From: Corynebacterium tuberculostearicum | GTDB taxonomy: Bacteria > Actinomycetota > Actinomycetes > Mycobacteriales > Mycobacteriaceae | Length of the DNA stretch: 64,000 nucleotides | Direction of reading: 5' to 3' | Assembly (NCBI RefSeq): GCF_016127015.1 | Contig: NZ_CP065972.1 | Location: forward strand, 1,426,001-1,490,000 | In this document: positions 44,177 to 52,619 of the stretch, piece by piece | Layout: each line of letters starts with the position of its first letter | How positions within the stretch are numbered: position 1 is the stretch's first letter | Translations under genes and position numbers: made by a program | The notes under the pieces: model-generated | What the model was told of the DNA's origin: nothing | What the model saw: only the letters and a program-made list of their open reading frames with translations | Databases searched by the model: none

Positions 44177-44644
44177 TATGCTTTGCGCAACCTCTTTTCT
44201 CGGCGCCCCGAAAGACCACTCGGCACCGCAACAAGGCGAAAACCTTATTTTTTACAATCGGAGATTTTTAACAATTAGGGTTCCTCTCGGCCTCCCCTTA
44301 ACCGCACTGATTGATCGATTTGGACCTCGCTAAAATAGTCCCAGACGAGCTCGAGCTGTGAACTATAGATTTCTCCGTGAAGCTGAGAGCAGCGTTCCCG
44401 ATACAGAGGTCGCCCACATCTCTGCTCCGTCTTTGGCGTCGGTGAAAAATCCAACTCTCAGTATTTCATGGGAGTCGTTCACATCGCCGACGATTCGGAC
44501 GGGCTAAATGACCTGTCACAGGCAGGCGAATACTGCCACATGTCGCGCACGGATCCTCTTTATACCTCTACTCGGATACCCAAAAATCGAATAAATGAGC
44601 CAGACACCACTGCACATGTCCGCCACAGCTGCCAAAATCGAATC
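44177..44644 (+). promoter_or_regulatory. Wadjet upstream region
   Basis: A 468-bp gap between ohr2 and jetA, with lower GC in its first half. TAAAAT at 44331-44336 is a candidate -10 box, with CTGATT 18 bp before it. The frame of jetA stays open upstream to 44468 and includes GVVHIADDSDGLND, reminiscent of GLVHIADQHPLPD near the JetA C-terminus, but the homologous start is at 44645. Confidence 0.4.
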
Positions 44645-46117
44645 ATGTCTGTTGAAGCTAGGGCCCTCTCACTGCGACGGTTAATGCACAATTCTGCGGC
44701 GGTACGACTGCTTGCGGCTGATAACGCGCCGGTAATTTTGGCGCTGATTGCAGAGTACTTCCCCCGCGGTACCCGAGCACGGCCAGCTGCGGAGGTATAC
44801 GAGTTGATGGTCACTGATTTTGAGGTTATTGCCAACGATTTTGCCATGCCCCGTACGCCCCAGAGTTACTGCACTGACTGGGTAAAAGCAGGATGGTTGG
44901 TGAGAAAGTCAGGTAAAAGTTCACACGGCGAGACGTTGGAACCAAGCGAAGACGCGCTTTCTGCTCTAGAGGCCATCGAACGGTGGGAGTCACCGGTATC
45001 TGCCGTCACAGCATCACGGGTGGAATCCATTAGCTCCGCCCTGCAACGGTTAGCAAGGGACACGAATAAGGATATCGCCAGCCGCGTTGCCAGTCTTGAG
45101 GCAGAGCGGAACCGCATTGACCAGGAAATTGAAAAGGCACGTTTAGGGCAGTTCGAATCCTTAACCTCCGCAGAGACAGAAGAACGTGTACAAGACGTGC
45201 TTAATATGGCATCGGCGGTACCGAGCGATTTCGCCCGGGTGCGCCACGAACTTGAGGCGCTCAATCATCAACTACGCCGGCAGTTATTAGACCCAGAGGG
45301 ATACCGCGGCGATGTGCTCGAAGAGATCTTCACCGGCGTGGACCATATCGCTGAATCTGAGGCTGGACGCAGTTTCCGCGGATTCTATTCCCTCCTTATG
45401 GATAGGGAACGCAGTGCATGGTTGGACCAGTGGATAAAAGAAGTTCTAGAAAGCGATACCGGGCGGGAGCTGGCGCCAGAAAAGCGGCAACACCTGCGAA
45501 ATCTTTTCCGCGATATGGAAGACACGAGTTTCGATGTCAACCAGACGATGACCGGCTTGGCGCGTAGCTTGCGCAACTACGTTTCCTCAGAGCAATTCGC
45601 AGAAGACAGGCGCATGATTGAGCTACTAAGAGAGGCGCGCGGTATGGCCATTGATGCCGCGCAGAACTCTGAGCTTAAGGCCTTTCACCGAATGGAGACG
45701 CCGCTGCAGCGCATCGGTATGTCCATCCACTCCGTTTCCCGCATTCGCTTAGCCAACCCAGGCCGGGAGGTAGTAGAGGAATCACCTGAGGCGTTCCAGC
45801 CAGGCGAGGAAAACGCAGAATCATTACTCGCGCTAGTTCGCGAATCAGAGATTGACTTTGAAGAGTTGCACGAGATGATTCGAAGGGCCGTCGATAAGGC
45901 AGGATCGTGCACCATTGGCCAAGTATTGCAGGCCTACCCTGCCACGCAAGGCCTAGCTAGTGTAGTGGGTTTGGTGCACATTGCGGATCAGCACCCCCTT
46001 CCTGACTTAAGAAATTCCACGGAGAAAGTCTTCTGGACCGAAGAAGACGGCACAACACGCGCCGCTTTTATTCCCACTATGTATTTCGACCGCACCACCA
46101 TTGAGGAGCTATTGTGA
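44645..46117 (+). CDS. jetA: Wadjet subunit JetA (DUF3375, kleisin-superfamily MukF-like)
   Basis: First gene of a four-gene Wadjet operon. JetA is the DUF3375 kleisin that links the SMC heads in the SMC-like defence complex that cuts closed-circular plasmid DNA. The 490-residue form starts MSVEARALSLRRL and continues LLAADNAPVILALI, matching the family N-terminus; a winged-helix segment and long helical region follow (VESISSALQRLARDTNKD, EALNHQLRRQLL). It ends TMYFDRTTIEELL and its stop overlaps the jetB start. No clear ribosome site precedes 44645; starts further up are possible but lack family homology. Confidence 0.93.
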   Translation: MSVEARALSLRRLMHNSAAVRLLAADNAPVILALIAEYFPRGTRARPAAEVYELMVTDFEVIANDFAMPRTPQSYCTDWVKAGWLVRKSGKSSHGETLEPSEDALSALEAIERWESPVSAVTASRVESISSALQRLARDTNKDIASRVASLEAERNRIDQEIEKARLGQFESLTSAETEERVQDVLNMASAVPSDFARVRHELEALNHQLRRQLLDPEGYRGDVLEEIFTGVDHIAESEAGRSFRGFYSLLMDRERSAWLDQWIKEVLESDTGRELAPEKRQHLRNLFRDMEDTSFDVNQTMTGLARSLRNYVSSEQFAEDRRMIELLREARGMAIDAAQNSELKAFHRMETPLQRIGMSIHSVSRIRLANPGREVVEESPEAFQPGEENAESLLALVRESEIDFEELHEMIRRAVDKAGSCTIGQVLQAYPATQGLASVVGLVHIADQHPLPDLRNSTEKVFWTEEDGTTRAAFIPTMYFDRTTIEELL

Positions 46118-46764
46118 CCACTGCACTTAATCACCGCGTCGATTCCGAGCATGAACCGCCGCTATGGAATAGCGATAAAGGAACGCTGACGTATAACTCA
46201 CGCCGCGCGTTGGTACAGCTGCTAAAAGGACCACTTATTCGAGCGCAGAAGGAACCTGTCCTGTGGTCCGCGATCATTTCAGACGAAGAAAACCTGCGGG
46301 CTAGACTGCACGAGTTATTTCTCGAGCTCGTTATCGATGAAGCAGAAGGATTCGCCTTCACCCGAATGGTGGAAGAAGAAACGTTAGCTATTCCGCAGGT
46401 GCTGCGCACGGATAAGCTCAAGCACATCGACACCGCCATTTTGCTAAACCTGCGCCAAGAACTGGGGTTGGCGCTACCCGGCGAACGTGTAATCGTGGAC
46501 GTGGAGGATCTGCGAGAGGGAATCGGGTACGTACGCGCAGTTGATAACCGCGACGAAGCCGGATTCAATAATCGCTTCAATGCAGCAATCAAACGCATCC
46601 GCAATGAATATTCACTGTTAAGCGCTACTGAGACTGAAGGCCGGTTTGAGGTTTCGCCCGTATTGCGGCAGCTTTTCGATGCCGCCACGGTTACCGCCAT
46701 CCGAGACGAGTACGCCCGCCTAGCGGAGACAGGGCATGACCAAGAGGATGCTTCCAATGACTAA
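46114..46764 (+). CDS. jetB: Wadjet subunit JetB (DUF4194, KITE/MukE-like)
   Basis: A 216-residue DUF4194 protein. It has tandem winged-helix-like segments (RRALVQLLKGPLIRA and ILLNLRQELGLALPGERVIVD), and in known structures this subunit binds the kleisin JetA. A GTG start within ATTGTGA overlaps the jetA stop, so translation is coupled. The jetC start overlaps its end by 8 bases. Confidence 0.92.
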   Translation: MTTALNHRVDSEHEPPLWNSDKGTLTYNSRRALVQLLKGPLIRAQKEPVLWSAIISDEENLRARLHELFLELVIDEAEGFAFTRMVEEETLAIPQVLRTDKLKHIDTAILLNLRQELGLALPGERVIVDVEDLREGIGYVRAVDNRDEAGFNNRFNAAIKRIRNEYSLLSATETEGRFEVSPVLRQLFDAATVTAIRDEYARLAETGHDQEDASND

Positions 46765-49700
46765 TATTTACCCAGGCCAATACCGGATAAGCCGCATTCA
46801 ACTAATTAACTGGGGCACATTTCACGGATACTTTTCCATCCCCGTAGCTAGAAAGGGTTTCCTGATCACCGGCGGATCCGGTTCCGGCAAATCTACCTTA
46901 TTGGATGCAATGTCAGCGGTGTTAGTACCGCAGAAAGATCTGAAATTTAACGCGGCGTCGCAACAAGACCTTGGGCGGCATGATGGTCGCAATCTCGTAT
47001 CCTATGTGCGTGGTGCATGGCGGCAACAGGAAAATGCACAGACGGGCGAGATTGCTCCGGAATACCTGCGAACGGGCGCAACGAATTCAATTGTGGCGCT
47101 GACCTACGATAACGGAGCTGGAAAGCAACATACCCTCATTGCCATTTTCCGTCTCAATGGCGGTGAAAACTCCGTGAGCCAAGTTAAAAAGCTGTACGGA
47201 GTGGTGCAGGGAGACGAGGACATCGATAAGTTGAGTTCCCTGCTCACGCGAAGCCTAGATACCCGCAAGATTAAAGCTTTGTATAAAGGACCAGGGGCTT
47301 CTTTCACACAGACGTATAGTACGTTCGCAGATCGCTTTCGTAAGCGCCTTGGGATCAAAAGCGAACTAGGCCAGGTGCTCCTGCACCGCACTCAATCCGC
47401 TAAGTCCCTGTCCAGCCTGGATCAGCTCTTCCGAGGCTACATGCTGGACAAGCCCTCTACTTTCGAGCGAGCCGATGAAGCTGTGGAGCAATTCGAGGAC
47501 CTCCGCCAAGCTTACCTACGGGTGGAGGATGTCAAAGCACAGATTGACACACTCGCTCCCCTTCCCCGTCTGCATGCGCAGCGAGATGTTGCAGAATCTG
47601 CCAAGCACAAGGCCGAGGCCATGAGTGAAGCGCTACCAGCGGTCCGAGCTCACATGGTGGCAGAGGAATTGGATTATCAAATCAGAGCGCTAAACGCGCA
47701 ATTGACTGAGGCGCAATCAGATACAGAGTCTCTCGAAGAAGAGGTCAAACACCTCGACGAGGCGGAACGGTTAGCAGCAGTGGCTGTGTCTCAACTTGGT
47801 GCCGGTGAGCTCGATGCCCTGAGCGCAAAAATGGAGACTGCTGAAAAAGAAATCGAGCACCGATCCAAAGAATTCCGGCGCTTGGCCGCTGCAGCCGGCC
47901 GATGGACCGACAATTATGAGTTCAATCCGCACGGCTTTGCGGAACTTCAGGCTAATGCGAAGCTGCGCATCGCGGACTTCGAGGCTGACTCTGCCAAGCT
48001 CATCAATCAGCAGCAAGAGGCTGGAGTAGCTGCTCGCGACGCCGCGACAACGTTTGCCACTCTGAAAAGCGAACTCGCTTCTTTCGGTTCGCGAAACACC
48101 AACATAGATAGGGCATTGGTAGAGCTACGGTCCCAGCTCGCTCACGATACGGGGTACGCCGAGTCAGAACTTCCCTTTGCTGGTGAGCTCATGGATATTA
48201 GTCCGCAGCAGACGGAATGGGAGCCGGTCCTCCAAAAGCTTCTTCACGGGTTTGCTGCTACCCTGCTGGTTCCGGAAAGCGCGCGGAAAGCGATTAATCA
48301 GTGGGTCAATTCTCGGAACGTGGGGACCCGGCTCGAATACCGCACCATCCCTGAGTTTGCACCGGCACCAGCAACTGCGCGTAGCCCACAACAGCTCATT
48401 CACAAGCTGGAATTCCAAGACCACCCTATGGCGCCGTGGGTCCGCCATCATATTTCACGCCGATTCAACTATGAATGCGTCAGTTCAGTCGCGGCTCTGG
48501 AACAGGTAACTAAGACCCCAGCTGTTACTCGCGATGGCTTGGAAAGCCGCCCTCAGGATAAAGACGGGTCTACCCGCTTTATTAAAGACGACCGCAGGCG
48601 TTTTTCCGGCACCCGCTGGTACCGAGTGGGCTCTACCAATGACGCCAAGATTGAGCTGCTGCGCACGCAACTCGATAAAGCGAAAGCCCATGCCAGTGCC
48701 ACCGCCAAGCTAGTTCAAGACTTAAACCGAAAAATGGATATCCTGCGCACTCAACGCGATAAAGCGAAACTGGTGTTAGAGACTAAGTTTCAGGATATTG
48801 ATACCGCATCTGCAGAAGCTCGCAAACGAGATCTGCAACGGCAATATGATTCTCTCGCCTCGTCACCCGAGGCGAAAGCCCTACATGCCGCGCACAATCG
48901 AGCAAAGGAAAGTCTAGCTGCAGCCCGTGCCCGCCTTAAGCAATCCCAAAAGCACCTTGGAAGCATAGAGGGCGAGCTCCAGCGCTCCACACAGCGTCGC
49001 CAGAACATCGGCACCGTACCTCCCATCGCTGACGAAACCATAGCCAAGGAGGTCAAAGAAGCCCTCCACAACGGAAGACGCAAGCTTTCCATCGATGACA
49101 TCGATGCCCGGCGCGATGCAGTACAAAACAGCTTGCACGATGCATCCCGCGCGGCTGCACGAAACATCGAGGAGATAAATGCCAAGATTGTCTCCGTTCT
49201 CCACAAATACTTGTCTCAGTGGCCAGCGGAATCTGCGGATTTACAGCCACAGGCAAACTTTGCCGGTGAAGGCATTGAAAAGTTGAAGTTCCTTCGGGCA
49301 GATCGCCTTGCCGATTTCCGCGCTCAGTTCCTAGAACTACTCAACGGAACAACGGTGCAAAATCTGTCTCATCTTGCTTCTTCGTTGCGCCACGCCCGCA
49401 GCGATATCGAGCTACGTATGGAATTTATCAATAAGTCACTGCAGCGCTCGCCTTTTAATGGTGACCGCATCCTGCGAATTGATGTGAAAGACGCTCGCGG
49501 CCAGGTAGTACAGGAATTCCAGCGAGATCTAGATTCCGCGACTTCGCATAGCCTTGCCGAGATCAGCGCAGATGAGCCGGAAGCGGCGTTACGGCGCTAC
49601 CATGCTTTGGACAAAATTCTCAGCCGCTTGGGTTCAACCCAACCGGAAGATATTCGCTGGCGCAACCTGGTTCTTGATACCCGAAAACACGTAAGCTTTA

Positions 49701-50119
49701 TCGGCCGCGAATGCTACCCCGACGGAACAACCACCAATACTTATCAGGATTCTGCTTCCCTATCTGGTGGCCAGGCACAAAAGTTAGTTTTCTTCTGCCT
49801 GGCTGCGGCCCTACGTTTCCGGTTAGCGGAGCCGGATCAGGATGTTCCCACCTATGGTTCCATCATTTTGGACGAAGCTTTTGACCGCGCAGATCCAGCC
49901 TTTACCCGCACGGCAATGTCGGTGTTTGAATCGTTTGGTTTCCACATGATTTTGGCAACGCCATTCAAGTTGATTCAAACATTATCGCCCTACGTCGACG
50001 GCACCATCGTGGTCAACTACGACGAGCCCATCATTCATGGCCGTCCACAGGCACGCACAGGCTATTCGCTTATCGACGCCGCCTCGTATCCCCAGGAGGA
50101 CCCCAATGCGGATTCCTAA
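46757..50119 (+). CDS. jetC: Wadjet subunit JetC (SMC-like ATPase)
   Basis: The 1120-residue SMC-like motor. N-terminal head: WGTFHGYFSIP, then Walker A GGSGSGKST near 38-46. Two long coiled-coil arms (about 255-470 and 630-830) flank a hinge-like region around 475-620. The C-terminal head has the signature LSGGQAQKLVFF and Walker B IILDEAFDRAD. JetC extrudes DNA loops and senses small circular plasmids. The ATG at 46757 has AGAGGA 8 bases upstream and overlaps the jetB stop as ATGACTAA; an ATG at 46736 lacks a site. It overlaps jetD by 14 bases. Confidence 0.95.
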   Translation: MTNIYPGQYRISRIQLINWGTFHGYFSIPVARKGFLITGGSGSGKSTLLDAMSAVLVPQKDLKFNAASQQDLGRHDGRNLVSYVRGAWRQQENAQTGEIAPEYLRTGATNSIVALTYDNGAGKQHTLIAIFRLNGGENSVSQVKKLYGVVQGDEDIDKLSSLLTRSLDTRKIKALYKGPGASFTQTYSTFADRFRKRLGIKSELGQVLLHRTQSAKSLSSLDQLFRGYMLDKPSTFERADEAVEQFEDLRQAYLRVEDVKAQIDTLAPLPRLHAQRDVAESAKHKAEAMSEALPAVRAHMVAEELDYQIRALNAQLTEAQSDTESLEEEVKHLDEAERLAAVAVSQLGAGELDALSAKMETAEKEIEHRSKEFRRLAAAAGRWTDNYEFNPHGFAELQANAKLRIADFEADSAKLINQQQEAGVAARDAATTFATLKSELASFGSRNTNIDRALVELRSQLAHDTGYAESELPFAGELMDISPQQTEWEPVLQKLLHGFAATLLVPESARKAINQWVNSRNVGTRLEYRTIPEFAPAPATARSPQQLIHKLEFQDHPMAPWVRHHISRRFNYECVSSVAALEQVTKTPAVTRDGLESRPQDKDGSTRFIKDDRRRFSGTRWYRVGSTNDAKIELLRTQLDKAKAHASATAKLVQDLNRKMDILRTQRDKAKLVLETKFQDIDTASAEARKRDLQRQYDSLASSPEAKALHAAHNRAKESLAAARARLKQSQKHLGSIEGELQRSTQRRQNIGTVPPIADETIAKEVKEALHNGRRKLSIDDIDARRDAVQNSLHDASRAAARNIEEINAKIVSVLHKYLSQWPAESADLQPQANFAGEGIEKLKFLRADRLADFRAQFLELLNGTTVQNLSHLASSLRHARSDIELRMEFINKSLQRSPFNGDRILRIDVKDARGQVVQEFQRDLDSATSHSLAEISADEPEAALRRYHALDKILSRLGSTQPEDIRWRNLVLDTRKHVSFIGRECYPDGTTTNTYQDSASLSGGQAQKLVFFCLAAALRFRLAEPDQDVPTYGSIILDEAFDRADPAFTRTAMSVFESFGFHMILATPFKLIQTLSPYVDGTIVVNYDEPIIHGRPQARTGYSLIDAASYPQEDPNADS

Positions 50120-51236
50120 AGACCTACAAGCACATGCGGCAAAGCACCTGCGCAACCACTTTACGGAGGCGCTATCTTCACCGGATTCCCTCCGCTTGGA
50201 CTGGCCGCTACATCCACCGACGGCAGCCACCGCCAAACGCGATTTACCGGTGACCCAAGAATTCATCCGCGCCTGGCAGCGCTGGCCGCACCAGGAAGAG
50301 GTTATCTACGAGTCCCGCAATTGGTCGCGTACTGGGCTGGGCACCAATTCCGTGCCAGTACGCGTGGTAATTAATGGTGCAGAACGCATCGCTTCCGCAG
50401 CAGGCATGGCCACAACATACTCGCATGCGGTTCAAAGAGCCCAAAAGATCGCCTCAATCTTCCCCGAGCGCCCTGACTTCGCCTACACCGTTCACCGCGC
50501 TTACAAGCAGTGGAAGGACTTAAGCGCCTACGACCTGCATTGCTTGGAACCGTGTTTGAACTGGTTGCTCACCCATCCCGATTCCGGCGAGTGGGAACGC
50601 GCCGTCCCCGTAGAAGACGTTGATGGCAAGTGGATCGGATCCCACCGGCGCCTGCTGCTAACCCTGCTTTCTCCTTTCGGCATCACGGAACTAGGACTGC
50701 GCCGCAGCGACGCCCGTATTCGCTTGCGCTATCTCAACCACGCCCCGGTAATATCCGACCTCGAGATTCCACTCTCCCACGCCGCATCCCTCTTCCCCGC
50801 CAGGCCACCGCGAGTGCTCATCGTGGAAAATAAACAAACCTTTCTGGCTTTGCCTACGCTTTCCGACGCCGCCCCGCCCACTATTGCCGTTTTGGGCTCC
50901 GGCACCGCAGCGCAGCAGCTTCACGCCCTCGACTGGCTTCACCAATCCGAAATCACCTACTGGGGTGATCTCGACGCTGCGGGCTTCAGCATCCTCAACG
51001 CTGTGCGCGCCCGCTTCCCCCACACCACATCTCTACTCATGGATACTGCTACCGTAACTGCGTTTAGGCACCTCGCTGTCCCTGACCCTGGCGACGGTTC
51101 AGCCACGCTCACTCACCTCACCACCGAAGAGCAGGAAGCCTACCGTCTACTCTTCACCGAGGGCAGACTGCGCATTGAGCAAGAGCGAATTCCTTTCACA
51201 CACGCGAGCGATGCTGTCCACCACACACTAGATTGA
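50106..51236 (+). CDS. jetD: Wadjet nuclease JetD (DUF3322/DUF2220, Toprim)
   Basis: A 376-residue protein. An N-terminal DUF3322 arm (1-180) is followed by the DUF2220 Toprim domain. The Toprim glutamate is in VLIVENKQTF and the DxD-like pair in ITYWGDLDAAGFSIL (about 280-294). JetD cuts DNA trapped by JetABC. The ATG at 50106 is used since AGGAGG lies 8 bases upstream, and it lies within the end of jetC. A longer frame to 50037 lacks a ribosome site. It completes the operon; a gap of about 150 bp follows. Confidence 0.94.
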   Translation: MRIPKDLQAHAAKHLRNHFTEALSSPDSLRLDWPLHPPTAATAKRDLPVTQEFIRAWQRWPHQEEVIYESRNWSRTGLGTNSVPVRVVINGAERIASAAGMATTYSHAVQRAQKIASIFPERPDFAYTVHRAYKQWKDLSAYDLHCLEPCLNWLLTHPDSGEWERAVPVEDVDGKWIGSHRRLLLTLLSPFGITELGLRRSDARIRLRYLNHAPVISDLEIPLSHAASLFPARPPRVLIVENKQTFLALPTLSDAAPPTIAVLGSGTAAQQLHALDWLHQSEITYWGDLDAAGFSILNAVRARFPHTTSLLMDTATVTAFRHLAVPDPGDGSATLTHLTTEEQEAYRLLFTEGRLRIEQERIPFTHASDAVHHTLD

Positions 51237-51365
51237 TCCAAGGTCCAAAGTCACGCTCGGAAACCGAATGGTCGGGCCGCCACGTAATTGAGCTCAGAAC
51301 CGTTACACATATTAGCTCTCAACATTGTCTGGCCGTAATCAATATACTTAGGTAACATTCGAACA

Positions 51366-51371
51366 TATAAT
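51366..51371 (+). promoter_or_regulatory. candidate -10 box of the DUF3800-like gene
   Basis: A perfect TATAAT about 24-30 bases before the possible start codons, in an AT-rich stretch after jetD. No clear -35 box at 17 bp. Suggests the gene can be expressed apart from the Wadjet operon. Confidence 0.45.
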
Positions 51372-51395
51372 TCAATCGTTCATTTGGAGATGCCT

Positions 51396-52094
51396 TTGCC
51401 AGACCGGATTCACCCTTCCCTTTTACGTATTTTCCAACGCTCGACACCTGATGACACCATTGCCTTCGTCGACGAAAGCTACGTTGCACCGGAGGAGGAC
51501 TTTTCAGAATCTTTCTATATCTTGGTCGGCACAGCCATCAAATTCGAACACCTTGGTAGCACTCGGAGTCTCCTCAGGGAAACTGCGCAGTCGAGCTATT
51601 GGCATACAACTGAATCGATGCGTAGTTGTGATGGCCGCAAGAAAGTCGAAGAAATGCTCAAGCTATGCGATGACTTTGAGGATTTGCAATATATAGCCTG
51701 CCTTCGACCACTGCAACGAAATCAGGATATTGAGCACGCTCGCCAAGATTGCCTCGAACAGCTCATTACTACGCTCACCAAGAACGAGCATTCTCTGAAA
51801 GGCATAATTTTCGAAGCACGCCACTCTCAGTCAGATAACGACAAAGACAGAAATACTCTCAAGCGCATGCGCAAGAAAAAGTTACTGCACCCCGAAATCA
51901 ATTTGGCATGGGTTAGCCCTGCCGATGAAACTTGCCTTTGGATTCCGGACCTCGTCGCTTTCACTTACAGGCGCACTTTTACCCACGGAGGACAAAGCAC
52001 ATCTCTGTACCAAAAATACTTCGAAGAGCATTGCGAAATTCTAAAGGTAACTCCGAAGCAACAATCTCCGAAGCCGAGCCGAGGCTGGAGATAA
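51396..52094 (+). CDS. DUF3800-like protein next to Wadjet
   Basis: A protein of about 232 residues. Near the N-terminus it has IAFVDESY and SFYILVGTAI, a beta hairpin with the DES triad typical of DUF3800; near the C-terminus, WIPDLVAFTYRRTF resembles the conserved D with a helix of that family, which is predicted to be RNase H-like. The function is unknown and the match is by eye. I prefer the TTG at 51396 because GGAG lies 6 bases before it; ATG at 51390 and TTG at 51384 are possible. It follows jetD after 160 bp with its own TATAAT and ends at a good terminator. Base use is more AT-rich than neighbours. Confidence 0.6.
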   Translation: MPDRIHPSLLRIFQRSTPDDTIAFVDESYVAPEEDFSESFYILVGTAIKFEHLGSTRSLLRETAQSSYWHTTESMRSCDGRKKVEEMLKLCDDFEDLQYIACLRPLQRNQDIEHARQDCLEQLITTLTKNEHSLKGIIFEARHSQSDNDKDRNTLKRMRKKKLLHPEINLAWVSPADETCLWIPDLVAFTYRRTFTHGGQSTSLYQKYFEEHCEILKVTPKQQSPKPSRGWR

Positions 52095-52097
52095 AAT

Positions 52098-52130
52098 GAC
52101 CCTCACCTGCCAGTAGCCTCGGTGAGGGTC
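52098..52130 (+). terminator. hairpin after the DUF3800-like gene
   Basis: A perfect 10-bp stem GACCCTCACC/GGTGAGGGTC with a 13-nt loop, starting four bases after the stop codon. There is no T-run after it; A-rich sequence precedes it, so it could also work on the minus strand. Confidence 0.6.
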
Positions 52131-52205
52131 GAGCGGCTGTACATGATGTAGGGCCGCTCCTGCTAAGGATTATGCCCTACCAACCCCTTTAGAGTCAATA
52201 GCATC

Positions 52206-52440
52206 TCGGGTTAAGTAGCAGAATGTGTGTCCGTTCGGCGTGTTGCGGGGCGGGTACACGGTTAGTTACTTCATGGGGTCTTTTCTGATTCCTATCGAGT
52301 GTTCGTACTCGGTTGGGATAGCGTTGTCGTAGAAGGCTGGTCGGCCTGTTTCTTGGTCGGCTTTGTTGTGGTCTTCTTCGGCAAGATAGTTGACTTTGGC
52401 GAGTTGATCTTGGCCATAATTGCACTGCCTGGCGATATTT
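52206..52440 (-). pseudogene. insertion sequence end with transposase C-terminal fragment
   Basis: On the minus strand a frame (CNYGQDQLAKVNYLAEED, AIPTEYEHSIGIRKDPMK) ends at 52266. Between it and 52206 lies GGGTTAAGTAGCAGAATGTG, which matches the 30-bp repeats near 20.7 and 22.4 kb over 21 of 26 positions. It is the decayed end of an element of the same type. The rest of the transposase is missing. Confidence 0.55.
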
Positions 52441-52619
52441 AGCGGATCGTCAGGCGGACCTGACCTCTTTTTGGTGGACAGCTAATATCCATCCCAGTCG
52501 GACTGGGAAAAGCTATTTTACCACCATGTCTAGGTATTCCGAACAGTTCGAACGTGATGCTATGGACGCTACGAAATCAACGAAACCTCACTTCACGCGG
52601 CCTCACCTGAGCACCGGAC
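52441..52619 (+). mobile_element. 5' end of an IS3-type element with an orfA stub
   Basis: TGACCTCTTTTTGGTGGACA at 52460-52479 resembles an IS3-group end. From ATG at 52527 a frame reads MSRYSEQFERDAM, the typical start of IS3-family OrfA, and then loses homology after about 14 codons. The fragment ends near the stop of the PucR gene. It shows that the right side of the defence island has been rearranged. Confidence 0.55.
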
